A DNA stretch of 64,000 nt from Luteibacter rhizovicinus DSM 16549 (GTDB lineage Bacteria; Pseudomonadota; Gammaproteobacteria; Xanthomonadales; Rhodanobacteraceae), in NCBI RefSeq assembly GCF_001887595.1, contig NZ_CP017480.1:4616001-4680000 (forward strand). Reading direction: 5' to 3'. The notes below the pieces were generated by a model. That model did no database searches and had not been told where the DNA came from. It saw only the letters and a program-made list of their open reading frames with translations. The number at the start of each line of letters is the position of its first letter. Position 1 is the stretch's first letter. The position numbers and the translations under genes are program-made. This document shows, in pieces, positions 42,054-53,420 of the stretch.

Positions 42054-43262
42054 ATGTCCATCGAAGTCAAAGTCCCGGTCCTGCCCGAGTCGGTCTCCGA
42101 CGCGCTCATCGCCACCTGGCACAAGAAGGCCGGTGATGCGGTCAAGCGTGACGAGAACCTGCTGGACCTCGAGACCGACAAGGTCGTGCTCGAAGTGCCC
42201 TCGCCGGTCGACGGCGTGCTGAAGGAAATCAAGTTCGAGGAAGGCTCGACGGTCACCAGCAGCCAGGTCATCGCCGTGATCGAGGAAGGCGCCGCCGCTG
42301 CCGCGCCCGCCCCGGCACCGGCCGCAGCCGCCGCCGAGGCCCCGAAGGCCGAGAAGTCCGAAGCCGCCGCGCCGAAGGGCGTCGACGAGCTCTCCCCGGC
42401 CGGCCGCCGCGTCGCCGTCGAAGACAACATCGACCCGTCCAAGGTCGCCGGCACCGGCCGCGACGGCCGCGTGACCAAGGAAGACCTGGTCAACGCCGGC
42501 AAGGGTGGCACCGCCGCTCCCGCCGCCGCACCCGCTCCGGCCGCCAAGCCGACCCCGGGCAGCCGTCCGGAAGAGCGCGTGGCCATGACGCGTATCCGTA
42601 CGCGCATCGCCGAGCGCCTGATGCAGTCGAAGAACTCGATCGCGATGCTCACCTCGTTCAACGAAGTGAACCTCGCCGAGGTCGTCAAGCTGCGCAAGGC
42701 CCTGGGCGAGCAGTTCGAGAAGGCCAACGGCGTCAAGCTCGGCTTCATGAGCTTCTTCGTCAAGGCGGCCACCGAAGCGCTCAAGCGCTACCCGGTGATC
42801 AACGCCTCGGTGGACGGTTCGGACATCATCTATCACGGCTACCAGGACATCTCGATCGCCGTGTCGACCGAGAAGGGTCTGGTTACGCCGGTCCTCCGCG
42901 ACGTGCAGGACATGTCCTTCGCCGATGTCGAGAAGGGCATCATCGGTTACGCCAAGAAGGCCCGTGACGGCAAGCTCGGCCTGGACGACCTCCAGGGCGG
43001 CACCTTCACGATCACCAACGGCGGCACCTTCGGTTCGCTGCTCTCCACCCCGATCGTGAACCCGCCGCAGAGCGCCATCCTCGGCATGCACACGATCAAG
43101 GAGCGCCCGATCGTCGAGAACGGCCAGGTGATCGCCGCCCCGATGATGTACATCGCCCTGTCGTACGACCATCGCATCATCGATGGCAAGGACGCCGTGC
43201 TCTTCCTGGTCGACATCAAGAACCAGCTGGAAAACCCGCAGCGGATGCTGCTCGGCCTTTGA
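42054..43262 (+). CDS. sucB: Dihydrolipoyllysine succinyltransferase (E2)
   Basis: A 402-residue E2 component with one lipoyl domain, lipoylated Lys43 ([15 protein letters not shown]). An Ala/Pro linker leads to the subunit-binding domain ([20 protein letters not shown] then [13 protein letters not shown]). A second linker precedes the catalytic domain, which ends in [16 protein letters not shown] with the active-site His and Asp. The enzyme transfers succinyl groups to CoA. It lies seven bases after sucA and is followed by a terminator, so lpd is not in the same primary transcript. Confidence 0.97.
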   Translation: MSIEVKVPVLPESVSDALIATWHKKAGDAVKRDENLLDLETDKVVLEVPSPVDGVLKEIKFEEGSTVTSSQVIAVIEEGAAAAAPAPAPAAAAAEAPKAEKSEAAAPKGVDELSPAGRRVAVEDNIDPSKVAGTGRDGRVTKEDLVNAGKGGTAAPAAAPAPAAKPTPGSRPEERVAMTRIRTRIAERLMQSKNSIAMLTSFNEVNLAEVVKLRKALGEQFEKANGVKLGFMSFFVKAATEALKRYPVINASVDGSDIIYHGYQDISIAVSTEKGLVTPVLRDVQDMSFADVEKGIIGYAKKARDGKLGLDDLQGGTFTITNGGTFGSLLSTPIVNPPQSAILGMHTIKERPIVENGQVIAAPMMYIALSYDHRIIDGKDAVLFLVDIKNQLENPQRMLLGL

Positions 43263-43273
43263 TGGTCGGCTAA

Positions 43274-44800
<1,527 letters not shown>

Positions 44801-44817
44801 TCGCCCCGGTGTGACCC

Positions 44818-44857
44818 GAAGCCCGTCCATGCCATTAGCATGGGCGGGCTTCGTCGT
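44818..44857 (+). terminator. Terminator after lpd
   Basis: GAAGCCCGTCCATGC and GCATGGGCGGGCTTC form a long stem with a CATTA loop and one unpaired position, followed by a T-poor tail GTCGTTTC. Confidence 0.7.
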
Positions 44858-44888
44858 TTCAGGGTGTGTTTTCCAGAGCCCGCTTTTC

Positions 44889-44969
44889 TGTAGGAGCCGA
44901 TTCATCGGCGAATGGGTGCTTGCCTCACCCGGCCCGCTTCCGCGGGATCGCCGATGAATCGGCTCCTAC
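44889..44969. repeat. Paired GTAG-type REP hairpin
   Basis: Forward arm GTAGGAGCCGATTCATCGGC and an exact reverse arm flank a middle with GGTGCTTGCCTCACC and CCCGCTTCCGCGGG. Lies between lpd and the LOG-family gene. Confidence 0.88.
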
Positions 44970-45007
44970 CAAGGCGCGGGCTCTGGCAAACATATCGGAG
45001 AATTCAC

Positions 45008-45598
45008 ATGCGTGACATCAAATCCCTCTGCGTCTACTGCGGTTCCAGCAGCGGCGGTAACGCGGAATACACCGAGGCGGCGAAAGCCTTCGGCAAGCGC
45101 CTCGCACAGGAAGGCATCGCCCTGGTCTACGGCGGCGGCAAGGTCGGCCTGATGGGCACGGTCGCGGACGCCGTGCTGGCGGCTGGCGGTCGGGTCATCG
45201 GCGTGATTCCGCGCCAGTTGGTGGAGAAGGAAGTGGCCCACATCGGCCTGTCCGAACTGCAGGTGGTCGAGACGATGCATGAGCGCAAGACGCGCATGTA
45301 CGAGCTGTCGGACGCCTTCGTCGCCCTGCCCGGCGGCTTCGGCACCATGGACGAAATGTTCGAGATGCTCACCTGGGCCCAGCTCGGACTGCACAGCTAC
45401 CCCTGCGCCTTCCTCGACGTACGCGGCTTCTACACGGGCCTTGCCGCTAGCATGGACCACATGGTGGCCGAGGGTTTCGTCAAGAAAAGCCAGCGGGACC
45501 AGGTCTGGTTCGGCGCGAGCATCGACGCGCTGTTCGACTGGATGAAGCAGTACGAGTCGTCGTATACGCCGAAGTGGATCACCTCCGATGCCGTCTGA
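45008..45598 (+). CDS. LOG family protein (Rossman fold, TIGR00730 type)
   Basis: A 196-residue protein with the LOG family motif PGGFGTMDE at residues 108-116 and the nucleotide-fold start SLCVYCGSSSGGNAEYTEAA. VYGGGKVGLMGTVADAVLAA and VETMHERKTRMYELSDAFVA complete the conserved core. Characterised members release ribose 5-phosphate from cytokinin nucleotides or AMP, and they were once called lysine decarboxylases. It is cytoplasmic and stands alone after a REP pair. The substrate in this organism is not shown by sequence. Confidence 0.93.
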   Translation: MRDIKSLCVYCGSSSGGNAEYTEAAKAFGKRLAQEGIALVYGGGKVGLMGTVADAVLAAGGRVIGVIPRQLVEKEVAHIGLSELQVVETMHERKTRMYELSDAFVALPGGFGTMDEMFEMLTWAQLGLHSYPCAFLDVRGFYTGLAASMDHMVAEGFVKKSQRDQVWFGASIDALFDWMKQYESSYTPKWITSDAV

Positions 45599-45686
45599 TC
45601 GCCGATAGAACGGGCAATTTTCGGTCGATCGCCGACCCGGAGCGAGGCCCGGAACCCTGCCAAAGCAGGTTTCGACCGTTGCACCA

Positions 45687-45714
45687 TTGATACAAGCGCG
45701 CTGGCCGGTAGAAT
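45687..45714 (+). promoter_or_regulatory. Sigma-70-like promoter for the PilH-like gene
   Basis: TTGATA (45687-45692) and TAGAAT (45709-45714) with a 16-base spacer, 120 bases before the start codon at 45835. The long leader may carry more regulation. Confidence 0.65.
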
Positions 45715-45834
45715 GAGCGCACGCCAGAGGCGCAACGCGCGACGTTTTTACGTCGCCGCAGTATTCGAGACGGCCGCCTGGAAGGCGGACGTCATCAAGG
45801 ACAACACATCGGGCCTGGTCCCGGGGGAAAGTGA

Positions 45835-46200
45835 ATGGCTCGTATCCTGATCGTCGACGATTCGCCGTCGCAGCTGCTGGGCATCAAGCGCATCGTTGAG
45901 AAGCTGGGCCATGAGGCCATCACGGCCGAGGACGGCGCGCAGGGCGTTGAAGTCGCCAAGCGCGAGATTCCCGACCTGATCCTGATGGACGTCGTCATGC
46001 CGAACCTCAACGGGTTCCAGGCCACGCGCACGATCAGCAAGGAAGAGACCACCAAGCACATCCCGATCATCCTGGTGACCACCAAGGACCAGGACACGGA
46101 CAAGGTCTGGGGCCTGCGCCAGGGCGCCAAGGACTACGTGGTAAAGCCCATCAAGGAAGAAGAGCTGGTCAAGGCACTGAAGGAGCACCTGCCGGGCTGA
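45835..46200 (+). CDS. Single-domain response regulator, PilH-like
   Basis: A 121-residue stand-alone receiver domain with phospho-acceptor Asp52 (LILMDVVMPNLNGF), acidic pair in LIVDDSPSQ, Thr in ILVTTKDQD and Lys in DYVVKPIKEEEL. It has no output domain. The closest likeness is to PilH/PilG of the type IV pilus Chp chemosensory system, though CheY-like partners elsewhere are possible. It has a clear promoter and is not next to other chemotaxis genes here, so its kinase must be encoded elsewhere. Confidence 0.85.
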   Translation: MARILIVDDSPSQLLGIKRIVEKLGHEAITAEDGAQGVEVAKREIPDLILMDVVMPNLNGFQATRTISKEETTKHIPIILVTTKDQDTDKVWGLRQGAKDYVVKPIKEEELVKALKEHLPG

Positions 46201-46235
46201 TGGTTATGGAGGCGGCTTCGCCGCCGTGCCCTTAT

Positions 46236-46308
46236 TCGCCGATGAATCGGCTCCCACCGGGCACGCCTTGTAGCGGGCGGCATCGGGTAGGAGTCGATTC
46301 ATCGGCGA
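46236..46308. repeat. GTAG/GTGG-type REP arms
   Basis: A reverse arm (TCGCCGATGAATCGGCTCCC) and a degenerate forward arm (GTAGGAGTCGATTCATCGGC) lie between the convergent receiver and cbpA genes, bordered by a small GGCGGCTTCGCCGCC hairpin at 46211-46225. Confidence 0.8.
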
Positions 46309-46345
46309 ATCCGAAACATGGCGGCGCAGCCGCAACTATCTGCAG

Positions 46346-47263
46346 CTACCCCTGCCGCGGGTCGAAGCCTGCGAAGGCATCCTTGAATTCCGCGTAGGCC
46401 GCCTGCTCCTCGTGGGTCTCCGGCACGGGAACGCGGATCTCCAGCACGACAATCTGGTCGCCCGGCTCCGAGCCCGGCAGGCCACGACCCTTCAGACGCA
46501 GTTTGCGGCCCGATTGCGAGCCCGCGGGAATACGCAGGTCCACATGGCCACCCAGCGTCGGCACCGGCACCGTGGCACCCAGCGCGGCTTCCCAGGGGGT
46601 AATCGGCAATGTATGCGTGACGGTGCGACCTTCCAGGCGGAAGCGCACGTCGTCACGGATGCCGATCTCGAGCAGCAGATCGCCCGACGGGCCACCGCCC
46701 ATCCCGGGATGCCCCTGCCCGCCAAGACGGATCGTCTGGCCTGGCGTGATGCCGGCCGGGATCTTCACCTCGAGCACGCGCTCGCCACCGGAGGCGTCAT
46801 TGAGCACGACGCGGGTCTTGCCGCCGTTGAAGGCGGTCTGCAGGTCGGTTTCGATCTTCGCCTGGATATCGCGGCCGCGCCGCGCCTGGGACTGCTGATG
46901 GCCCCGGCCACGGCCCGCGCCGCCGAACAGGCTCTCGAAAAAGTCGCTGAAGTCGCCGCCACCGCGGCCACCCATGTCGCCAAAATCGTAGCTACCACCC
47001 CCCTGGCCGAAGCCCGGTGGTGGTCGGAACTGCTCGCCCTGGCGGTAACCGCCAGCGCGCAGCTGATCGTAGGCCCGGCGCTTCTCGGGGTCCTTCAGCG
47101 CCTCGTTGGCCTCGTTGATCGCCTTGAATTTTTCTTCGGCACCCGACTCCTTGTTCTTGTCCGGATGGTATTTGCGGGCGAGCTTGCGGTACGCCGCCTT
47201 GATCTCGGCGTCGGTCGCTTCGGGCTTCACCCCAAGTGCTTCGTAGTAATCCTTGAACTCCAC
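46346..47263 (-). CDS. cbpA: DnaJ-class co-chaperone CbpA
   Basis: A 305-residue class B J-protein. The J-domain (residues 1-70) has the HPD motif in [13 protein letters not shown], followed by a Gly/Phe-rich region ([20 protein letters not shown]). Two beta-sandwich substrate domains follow ([20 protein letters not shown] and [20 protein letters not shown]), without the zinc-finger of DnaJ. It stimulates DnaK ATPase and delivers substrates. It lies downstream of hsp20 on the same strand with a hairpin between, and both probably belong to the heat or envelope stress response. Confidence 0.92.
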   Translation of the reverse strand: MEFKDYYEALGVKPEATDAEIKAAYRKLARKYHPDKNKESGAEEKFKAINEANEALKDPEKRRAYDQLRAGGYRQGEQFRPPPGFGQGGGSYDFGDMGGRGGGDFSDFFESLFGGAGRGRGHQQSQARRGRDIQAKIETDLQTAFNGGKTRVVLNDASGGERVLEVKIPAGITPGQTIRLGGQGHPGMGGGPSGDLLLEIGIRDDVRFRLEGRTVTHTLPITPWEAALGATVPVPTLGGHVDLRIPAGSQSGRKLRLKGRGLPGSEPGDQIVVLEIRVPVPETHEEQAAYAEFKDAFAGFDPRQG

Positions 47264-47284
47264 AGGCTCTCCCGGGCTTGTGTC

Positions 47285-47330
47285 GAAAACAAAAAGCAGA
47301 ATGCCCGCGGTGGCGCATGTCCACCGCGGG
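47285..47330 (-). terminator. Hairpin terminator between hsp20 and cbpA
   Basis: CCCGCGGTGG pairs with CCACCGCGGG around a seven-base loop. On the minus strand it is followed by CATTCTGCTTTTTGTTTTC, so it can end or attenuate the hsp20 transcript before cbpA. Confidence 0.75.
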
Positions 47331-47353
47331 CCAGTTTACAAGCTTAAAGCGAA

Positions 47354-47806
47354 TCAGCCCGCCGCGTTGATCTCAATGCGGCGCGGCGCGCTCTCAGCCT
47401 TCTTCGGAATCGCGATTTCGAGCACACCGTGAGCGCCGGAGGCCGTGATGCCTTCCGCATTGGCGCTTTCCGGCAAGGTGAAGCTACGCGTAAAAGCACC
47501 GGTGGTGCGCTCGACGCGGCTGAACTTACCCTCGGTCTCGCTGGCAAAAGCCTTGCGCTCGCCCTTGATCGTGAGCACGTTCTTTTCCATCTGGATCTCG
47601 ATGTCGGCAAGGTTCACACCCGGCACGTCGGCGAGAATCAGGAAACGGCCGTCCTCTTCGCGAACGTCCACTCGCGGTGCCCAGGCGGACTGCGTGGAAG
47701 CCACCGGCGCGGCAATCTCGTTGCCGAAGAGCTGTTCGAAAACGTTGCGGACGTCGCTGCCGAACACCGGCGCACGACGGAACGACACATGACGAAGCTG
47801 GTTCAT
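47354..47806 (-). CDS. Hsp20-family small heat-shock protein
   Basis: A 150-residue small heat-shock protein. The alpha-crystallin domain runs from about residue 45 (WAPRVDVREEDGRFLILADV) to the end, with PGVNLADIEIQMEKNVLTIK, SFTLPESANAEGITASGAHG and GVLEIAIPKKAE. It forms oligomers that hold unfolded proteins for DnaK. The ATG at 47806 follows GGGAG; a GTG-like upstream extension to 47821 is less likely. A sigma-32-like promoter lies 50-77 bases upstream. Confidence 0.92.
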   Translation of the reverse strand: MNQLRHVSFRRAPVFGSDVRNVFEQLFGNEIAAPVASTQSAWAPRVDVREEDGRFLILADVPGVNLADIEIQMEKNVLTIKGERKAFASETEGKFSRVERTTGAFTRSFTLPESANAEGITASGAHGVLEIAIPKKAESAPRRIEINAAG

Positions 47807-47855
47807 CTGTTTGACTCCCAAGAAGTTTTTCGGCCCCGTGGCCGTCTGGGAACAA

Positions 47856-47883
47856 ACATATGACCGACCTGACGGGATTCAAG
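47856..47883 (-). promoter_or_regulatory. Possible heat-shock (sigma-32) promoter of hsp20
   Basis: On the minus strand CTTGAA (47878-47883) is followed after 14 bases by TCATATGT (47856-47863). This fits the sigma-32 pattern CTTGAA-N13-15-CCCCATNT only in part: CATAT agrees, the C-run is missing. Confidence 0.5.
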
Positions 47884-47962
47884 TGCCGCCCCTGCCGTGC
47901 CGATTGGGCGAGACGTGGCGTTCGCGCTAAGCTCGGACATCTCTCCCCACAAAGGACACCCC

Positions 47963-48445
47963 ATGACCATCGCGGTTGGCGACAAGCTCCCGGATCACAC
48001 CCTCACCCAGTTCAAGGACGGTCTCGAGACAGTCTCCAGCCTCGACGTCCTCGGCCAGGGCAGGGTCGTCGTGTTCGCGGTGCCGGGTGCCTTCACCCCC
48101 ACCTGCTCGAACAAGCACCTGCCCGGCTATATCCAGCACATGGAAGACTTCCGCGAGCGCGGCATCAAGGTCGCCTGCATCTCGGTCAACGATGCTTTCG
48201 TGATGCACGCCTGGGGCATCTCGCAGGGCGTGCCGGACGATCTGCTGATGCTGGGCGACGGCAATGCCACGTTCGCCATCGCCCTCGGCCTCGAGCTCGA
48301 CGGCACGAAGAACGGCATGGGCATTCGCTCCAAGCGGTTCGCGATTTATGCCGAAGACGGCGTGGTGAAGCTGCTGCACGTGGAAGCACCCGGCGAGTTC
48401 CGCGTCACGGCCGCCGAGGCGATGCTCGAAGCCATCGACGCCTAA
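47963..48445 (+). CDS. Peroxiredoxin, Prx5/AhpE-like redoxin
   Basis: A 160-residue thiol peroxidase that reduces hydrogen peroxide or alkyl hydroperoxides. The peroxidatic Cys48 lies in VPGAFTPTCSNKHLPG, the Prx5 signature, and TIAVGDKLPDHTLTQFKDGL opens the family N-terminus. A second Cys in KVACISVNDAFVMHAWG lies in the core, and glutaredoxin or glutathione is the likely reductant. AAAGGA precedes the ATG at 47963. It is divergent from hsp20 and convergent with gyrA, with a REP pair and bidirectional terminator after it. Confidence 0.92.
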   Translation: MTIAVGDKLPDHTLTQFKDGLETVSSLDVLGQGRVVVFAVPGAFTPTCSNKHLPGYIQHMEDFRERGIKVACISVNDAFVMHAWGISQGVPDDLLMLGDGNATFAIALGLELDGTKNGMGIRSKRFAIYAEDGVVKLLHVEAPGEFRVTAAEAMLEAIDA

Positions 48446-48452
48446 GCGCTCA

Positions 48453-48535
48453 TGTAGGAGCCAATTCATCGGCGATCCCGCGGCAGCGGGCCAGGATGTC
48501 GCGAGCACCCAATCGCCGATGAATCGGCTCCTACA
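48453..48535. repeat. Paired GTAG-type REP hairpin
   Basis: Forward arm GTAGGAGCCAATTCATCGGC (one change breaks the stem) and exact reverse arm flank CCCGCGGCAGCGGG. It lies just before the bidirectional terminator. Confidence 0.88.
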
Positions 48536-48545
48536 AAAAACCTGC

Positions 48546-48577
48546 AAAAAAAACCCGCCTTTCGGCGGGTTTTTTTG
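48546..48577. terminator. Bidirectional terminator between peroxiredoxin and gyrA
   Basis: AAAAAAACCCGCC, TTTC, GGCGGGTTTTTTT is a perfect stem with A- and T-runs, serving the plus-strand peroxiredoxin and the minus-strand gyrA, whose stop is at 48581. Confidence 0.92.
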
Positions 48578-48580
48578 TTC

Positions 48581-51211
48581 TTACGCGTCGCTCGGTTCGT
48601 CTCCGACGGGACCGCTTTCGATCGGTGGCAGATCGGCAGCGACATCACCATCGATGACCTCACCCTCGCCTTCGATCTCCAGCTCTTCCTCGGCTTCCAG
48701 GCGAACCACGCCGATGAGCGTCTCGTCCTTGGGTAGCTTGATCAGCGTCACGCCCTGCGTGTTGCGGCTGAGCTGCGAAACTTCCGAGACGCGCGTGCGG
48801 ACCAGCGTGCCCTGGTCGGAGATCAGCATGAGCTGCTGGGTCTCGGTGACCTGGGTGGCCGCGACGAGGCTGCCGTTACGGTCCGAGCACTGGATGGCGA
48901 TGACGCCCTGCGTGCCGCGGCCCTTCTTCGGGAACTCGTCGAGTGTCGTGCGCTTGCCGAAGCCACGTGCCGTCGCGGTGAGGATGTCGCCCTCACCCGC
49001 CGCCACGATGAGCGAGACCACTTCGGCCTCGTCGGCCAGGCGCATGCCGCGCACGCCGGTGGCGGTGCGGCCCATCGAGCGGACCGTGCCTTCGTCGAAG
49101 CGCACCGACTTACCGTTCGACGCGAACAGCAGGATATCGCTCTCGCCGCCGGTCATCGCGACATCGACCAGGGCATCGCCCTCGTCGAGGTTGATGGCGG
49201 CCTTGCCCTTCTGCAGCTGGAACGCGAACTCGGTCAGCGGCGTCTTCTTCACCGTGCCCTTGCGGGTGGCGAAGAACACGAAGCAGGTGGGATCGTATTC
49301 GCGCACCGGCAACAGGGCCTGCACCTTCTCGCCCTCGCCCAGCGGCAGCAGGTTGACGATCGGCTTGCCACGCGCACCCGGACCGGCTTCCGGCATCTGG
49401 TACACCTTGAGCCAGTACACGCGACCGGTGCTGGTGAAGGTCAGCAGCGTGTCATGGGTGTTGACCACCCACAGCTGCTGGACGACGTCTTCGTCCTTCA
49501 GTGCCGAGGCCGAGCGACCCTTGCCGCCACGCTTCTGCGCGCGGTAGAGGCTGGCCGGCTGGCGCTTGATGTAACCGGTGTGCGAAAGCGTCACCACCAC
49601 GTCTTCCGGCGCGATGAGGTCGAGCACGTTCAGGTCTTCCTGCGAGTGCTGGATCTCGGTGCGACGCGCGTCGCCGTAGTCCGTGCGAATCTGCTCGAGC
49701 TCTTCGCGAATGACTTCGAGCAGGCGCGCGGGATTCTCGAGGATCTCGATGAGCGCGCGGATCGTGTTGAGGATTTCGCGGTACTCGTCCGAGAGCTTTT
49801 CCTGCTCCAGGCCGGTGAGGCGATGCAGACGCATCTGCAGGATTTCGGTGGCCTGCGCCTCGGACAGCTGGTAGCCGTTCTCATTGAGACCGTCGCGCGG
49901 ATCCATGTCTTCCGGACGCGACGACTCGGCACCCGTGGCGGCGAGCAGCGCCTTGACCAGGCCCGGCTCCCAGCGACGGGCGACCATGCGCTCGCGCGCC
50001 TCGGCCGACGATGCGGAGGTGCGGATCAGCTCGATCATCTCTTCGATGTTGGCGAGCGCGACCGTGAGGCCTTCGAGGATATGTGCGCGCTGGCGTGCCT
50101 TGCGCAGTTCGAAGATGGTACGGCGCGTGACGACTTCACGGCGGTGGCGAATGAAGGCCTCGAGGATGTCCTTGAGGTTCATCAGCTTGGGCTGGCCGTC
50201 GAGCAGGGCCACCATGTTGATACCGAACGTGACCTGCAGCTGGGTCTGCTGGAACAGGTTGTTCAGCACGACGTCGCCCATGGAATCGCGACGGATCTCG
50301 ATGACCACGCGCATGCCGTCCTTGTCGGACTCGTCGCGAAGTTCGCTGATGCCTTCGAGCTTCTTTTCCTTGACCAGCTCGGCGATCTTCTCGATCAGGC
50401 GAGCCTTGTTCACCTGGTACGGCAGCTCGTGGACGAGGATCGTCTCGCGGCCGTTCGCTTCGGTTTCGATCGAGGTGCGCGCGCGCACGAGGATACGGCC
50501 GCGACCGGTGCGGTACGCCTCGACGATGCCGGACGAGCCGTTGATGATGCCGGCGGTCGGGAAATCCGGACCGGGAATGAAGGTCATCAGCTCGTCGACG
50601 CCGAGCGAGGGATCCTCGATCAGGCCGAGCACCGCATTGATGACTTCCGTCATGTTGTGCGGCGGGATGTTCGTCGCCATGCCGACGGCGATACCCGCCG
50701 AACCGTTGACGAGCAGGTTCGGCACGCGGGTCGGCAGGACCAGCGGCTCGTGTTCGCTTTCGTCGTAGTTCGGTCCGAAATCGACGGTTTCCTTGTCGAT
50801 ATCGGCCATCAGCTCATGCGTGAGGCGCGCCATGCGCACCTCGGTGTATCGCATGGCGGCGGCGTTGTCGCCATCGACCGAACCGAAGTTACCCTGGCCG
50901 TCGACGAGCATGTAGCGCAGCGAGAACGGCTGAGCCATGCGGACGATCGTGTCGTAAACCGACGCGTCGCCGTGCGGATGGTATTTACCGATCACGTCAC
51001 CGACCACGCGGGCCGACTTCTTGTACGGCTTGTTCCAGGCGTTGCTCAGCTCGTTCATGGCGAACAGCACGCGTCGATGTACCGGCTTGAGGCCGTCGCG
51101 CACATCGGGCAGTGCACGCCCGACGATGACGCTCATCGCGTAGTCGAGATAGCTCTGACGCATCTCGTCTTCGATGTTGACGCGGATGACTTCTTTGGCG
51201 AGTTCTGCCAT
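48581..51211 (-). CDS. gyrA: DNA gyrase subunit A
   Basis: An 876-residue type II topoisomerase subunit that breaks and rejoins DNA for negative supercoiling. It starts [20 protein letters not shown] and the catalytic pair is Arg121-Tyr122 (AAAMRYTE). The quinolone region reads [15 protein letters not shown], so position 83 is Ala rather than Ser; Asp87 is kept. The GyrA box QKRGGKG is in the C-terminal wrapping domain. An acidic tail ([18 protein letters not shown]) ends the protein. It begins at 51211, without a neighbour in the same transcript, and ends at a bidirectional terminator. Confidence 0.97.
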   Translation of the reverse strand: MAELAKEVIRVNIEDEMRQSYLDYAMSVIVGRALPDVRDGLKPVHRRVLFAMNELSNAWNKPYKKSARVVGDVIGKYHPHGDASVYDTIVRMAQPFSLRYMLVDGQGNFGSVDGDNAAAMRYTEVRMARLTHELMADIDKETVDFGPNYDESEHEPLVLPTRVPNLLVNGSAGIAVGMATNIPPHNMTEVINAVLGLIEDPSLGVDELMTFIPGPDFPTAGIINGSSGIVEAYRTGRGRILVRARTSIETEANGRETILVHELPYQVNKARLIEKIAELVKEKKLEGISELRDESDKDGMRVVIEIRRDSMGDVVLNNLFQQTQLQVTFGINMVALLDGQPKLMNLKDILEAFIRHRREVVTRRTIFELRKARQRAHILEGLTVALANIEEMIELIRTSASSAEARERMVARRWEPGLVKALLAATGAESSRPEDMDPRDGLNENGYQLSEAQATEILQMRLHRLTGLEQEKLSDEYREILNTIRALIEILENPARLLEVIREELEQIRTDYGDARRTEIQHSQEDLNVLDLIAPEDVVVTLSHTGYIKRQPASLYRAQKRGGKGRSASALKDEDVVQQLWVVNTHDTLLTFTSTGRVYWLKVYQMPEAGPGARGKPIVNLLPLGEGEKVQALLPVREYDPTCFVFFATRKGTVKKTPLTEFAFQLQKGKAAINLDEGDALVDVAMTGGESDILLFASNGKSVRFDEGTVRSMGRTATGVRGMRLADEAEVVSLIVAAGEGDILTATARGFGKRTTLDEFPKKGRGTQGVIAIQCSDRNGSLVAATQVTETQQLMLISDQGTLVRTRVSEVSQLSRNTQGVTLIKLPKDETLIGVVRLEAEEELEIEGEGEVIDGDVAADLPPIESGPVGDEPSDA

Positions 51212-51350
51212 CAATCGGCTTCCTGGATATCCATCAATAGGCCCCCGCCGGCCGCGCGATTCGCGGTATCGCGACGCGGCCGACCCAACCCGTCGATGGT
51301 AGCACAACGGGCGTCTAAAAGACAGCTAAAAGACGTTCTAAATCAATGAC

Positions 51351-51764
51351 TTACGCAGGTGTTTTGGCGGCGCCGAAAAGGAGTGTCCTGGCGAACACGA
51401 AATTCGCCACGGAGCCCGCCACCGACCCCGCGGCCACGGCGACCGCAGGCCACTCACGCAGCGCGGGAAACAGCTGGAAAGCGAGTACGTAGACGCCGTT
51501 GTTGATCAAGGCGCCGACCGCCATCAAGCCCATCCAGCGGATCCATTCGGCGCCCTGACTTCGACCCGAATCGCGCTGTGCGAAGGTGTGGTTGCGGTTC
51601 CACCACCAGGTGACGGTCGCCGCGCTGAGGAACGATACGACGCGCGCGGTGTATACGCTCCACCCGGCCAGGCCGACCAGGCCCTGGGCGATACCGGCGT
51701 CCACGATGAAACCCAGCAGCCCCCCCACCGCGAAAAGCGCGACTTCGCGGCGGAGCGGACTCAC
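51351..51764 (-). CDS. GtrA-family membrane protein
   Basis: A 137-residue four-helix membrane protein. It starts at a GTG overlapping the mtnA stop (GTGA), as [20 protein letters not shown]. Helices are [60 protein letters not shown] and [20 protein letters not shown], and the motif WWWNRNHTF and [10 protein letters not shown] are typical of the GtrA family. Members are thought to flip undecaprenyl-linked sugars for surface polysaccharides. The coupling to methionine salvage is unexpected. No glycosyltransferase lies nearby. Confidence 0.85.
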   Translation of the reverse strand: MSPLRREVALFAVGGLLGFIVDAGIAQGLVGLAGWSVYTARVVSFLSAATVTWWWNRNHTFAQRDSGRSQGAEWIRWMGLMAVGALINNGVYVLAFQLFPALREWPAVAVAAGSVAGSVANFVFARTLLFGAAKTPA

Positions 51765-52774
51765 GGAAACAGGATCCGCATCTGATCTTCGTCCGGTTTG
51801 AGGATGACGCCGCGCTCGGTGACGATGGCATCGATCAAGTCGGCCGGGGTCACGTCGAACACCGGGTTCCAGGCATCGGCGCCTTCGATCACCGTGCGCG
51901 TGCCACCGATGGAAAGCAGTTCGGTCGCGTCCCGCAATTCGATCTCGATATCCGCGCCAGTGGCCGTCGCCATATCGACGGTCGTCGACGGCGCAACCAC
52001 CATGAACTTCACGCCGTGATGGCGGGCAGCGATCGCGAGCTGGTAGGTGCCGATCTTGTTGGCGGTGTCGCCGTTGGCGGCAATGCGATCGGCGCCGACG
52101 ATCACCCACTTCACCTTGCCATCCTTCATCAGGTGCGAGGCAGCGGAATCGGCGATCAGCTTGGCGGGAATCCCGTCGCGCACAAGCTCCCACATGGTGA
52201 GGCGCGCACCCTGCTGCCAGGGACGCGTCTCGCCGGCGTAGACCTGCTCGATGTTGCCCATCGCGACACCGGCACGAATCACGCCCAGGGCGGTGCCATA
52301 GCCGGCAGTGGCCAGTGAACCGGTATTGCAGTGGGTGAGCACGTGCGAGCCGGCTTCGATCAGCGAAGCGCCGAGTTCGCCCATGTGACGGTTGGCGGCG
52401 AGGTCTTCGTCCTGGATGGCCTGCGCTTCGGTCTCCAGCGCAGCGGCATCGGCACCGGCGACGACACCCCGGTTCATGCGGTCCAGCGCCCACATGAGAT
52501 TCACCGCGGTGGGCCGCGCCGCGCGCAGCGTCGCCATCGCGGTGACGAGGTCTTCACCCTTCTGCGCGGCGAGCACCACGCCCCACGCGGCGGCGATGCC
52601 GATGGCTGGAGCACCGCGCACAGCGAGGTCACGAATAGCGCGGGTGACGTCGTTCGAGTTCACGCAATCGAACCAGATTTCTTCCGCCGGCAGGCGGCGC
52701 TGGTCCAGCAGGCGAAGTCGATCGCCCTGCCACTGCACGGCGCGAATGGAGTCGTGGGAGTCGTTCGTAGTCAT
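51761..52774 (-). CDS. mtnA: S-methyl-5-thioribose-1-phosphate isomerase
   Basis: A 337-residue isomerase of the methionine salvage pathway, homologous to eIF2B alpha subunits. It starts [20 protein letters not shown] and shows [40 protein letters not shown] (active-site Cys) and [20 protein letters not shown] (active-site Asp). It converts methylthioribose 1-phosphate to methylthioribulose 1-phosphate in the cytoplasm. Its stop overlaps the GTG start of the GtrA gene. A pair of REP arms precedes it. Confidence 0.95.
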   Translation of the reverse strand: MTTNDSHDSIRAVQWQGDRLRLLDQRRLPAEEIWFDCVNSNDVTRAIRDLAVRGAPAIGIAAAWGVVLAAQKGEDLVTAMATLRAARPTAVNLMWALDRMNRGVVAGADAAALETEAQAIQDEDLAANRHMGELGASLIEAGSHVLTHCNTGSLATAGYGTALGVIRAGVAMGNIEQVYAGETRPWQQGARLTMWELVRDGIPAKLIADSAASHLMKDGKVKWVIVGADRIAANGDTANKIGTYQLAIAARHHGVKFMVVAPSTTVDMATATGADIEIELRDATELLSIGGTRTVIEGADAWNPVFDVTPADLIDAIVTERGVILKPDEDQMRILFP

Positions 52775-52810
52775 GCGGCCATTATCGCATCCAGCCGCGC
52801 TACCGCGCGA

Positions 52811-52892
52811 ATCGCCGCTGAAGCGGCTCCCACACAAGACCCGCGCAGGCCTTGGCTCGCGCGCCCCCTGTGGGAGCCGCTTCAGCGGCGAT
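52811..52892. repeat. Inverted GTGG-type REP pair
   Basis: Reverse arm ATCGCCGCTGAAGCGGCTCC and forward arm GTGGGAGCCGCTTCAGCGGC with a 36-base spacer lie between mtnA and the DUF2165 gene. Confidence 0.88.
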
Positions 52893-53391
52893 GCTCTCCG
52901 CCCAACTCGCCGTCGGTCTGGTTGACAAAAACCAGCACCCCGATGATCGCCATATAAAACCGGAATGCCCCTTCCTGCCCGTTCCAGACCTTCGACTGCC
53001 ACATGGCGAACCATTCACCGCCCACCACCATGAAGCCGAAGAACCAGACGACGAAGCCCAGGGCGCAACCCGCGACAGTCCATCGTTTGGCCGCCTGGAA
53101 ACCCGCTGCCGACTGCCGCCGCGCACGCCACAGGACAGCGCTTCCGATAAGCAGCAACAGACCCGTGGCCGCCTCCCCGGCAATGATCAGCAGGTAACCC
53201 GCATGCCAGATCCATGGCCGGGTGATCGCGCGATCCCGCAACGCGTTATCCGGAAAGGTCGTATCCATCGACAGGACATGGCGAACGAAGGCGAAATTCG
53301 AGCCGTAGTCGACGAGATTGTCGTACGCCACCACCAGCGCAAAAGCGGCCAGCGTGAGTGAAAGGAGGATCTTGGCCAGGCGTGCTGTCAT
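52882..53391 (-). CDS. DUF2165 small membrane protein
   Basis: A 169-residue protein with four transmembrane helices ([74 protein letters not shown]). The conserved stretches [35 protein letters not shown] and [11 protein letters not shown] identify DUF2165. The function of the family is unknown. It starts 29 bases after phaC on the same strand, so it may be cotranscribed with phaE-phaC. Its 3' end runs into the REP pair. Confidence 0.85.
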   Translation of the reverse strand: MTARLAKILLSLTLAAFALVVAYDNLVDYGSNFAFVRHVLSMDTTFPDNALRDRAITRPWIWHAGYLLIIAGEAATGLLLLIGSAVLWRARRQSAAGFQAAKRWTVAGCALGFVVWFFGFMVVGGEWFAMWQSKVWNGQEGAFRFYMAIIGVLVFVNQTDGELGGEHRR

Positions 53392-53420
53392 CGTGAAAGG
53401 CCTTCCTTGCGTGACGAGGT

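Noticed and set aside
39284..42784. A 1166-residue open frame on the minus strand opposite sucA and sucB
   Set aside because: sucA and sucB are beyond doubt on the plus strand and the antisense frame has no known domain; long antisense frames are common in GC-rich coding DNA.
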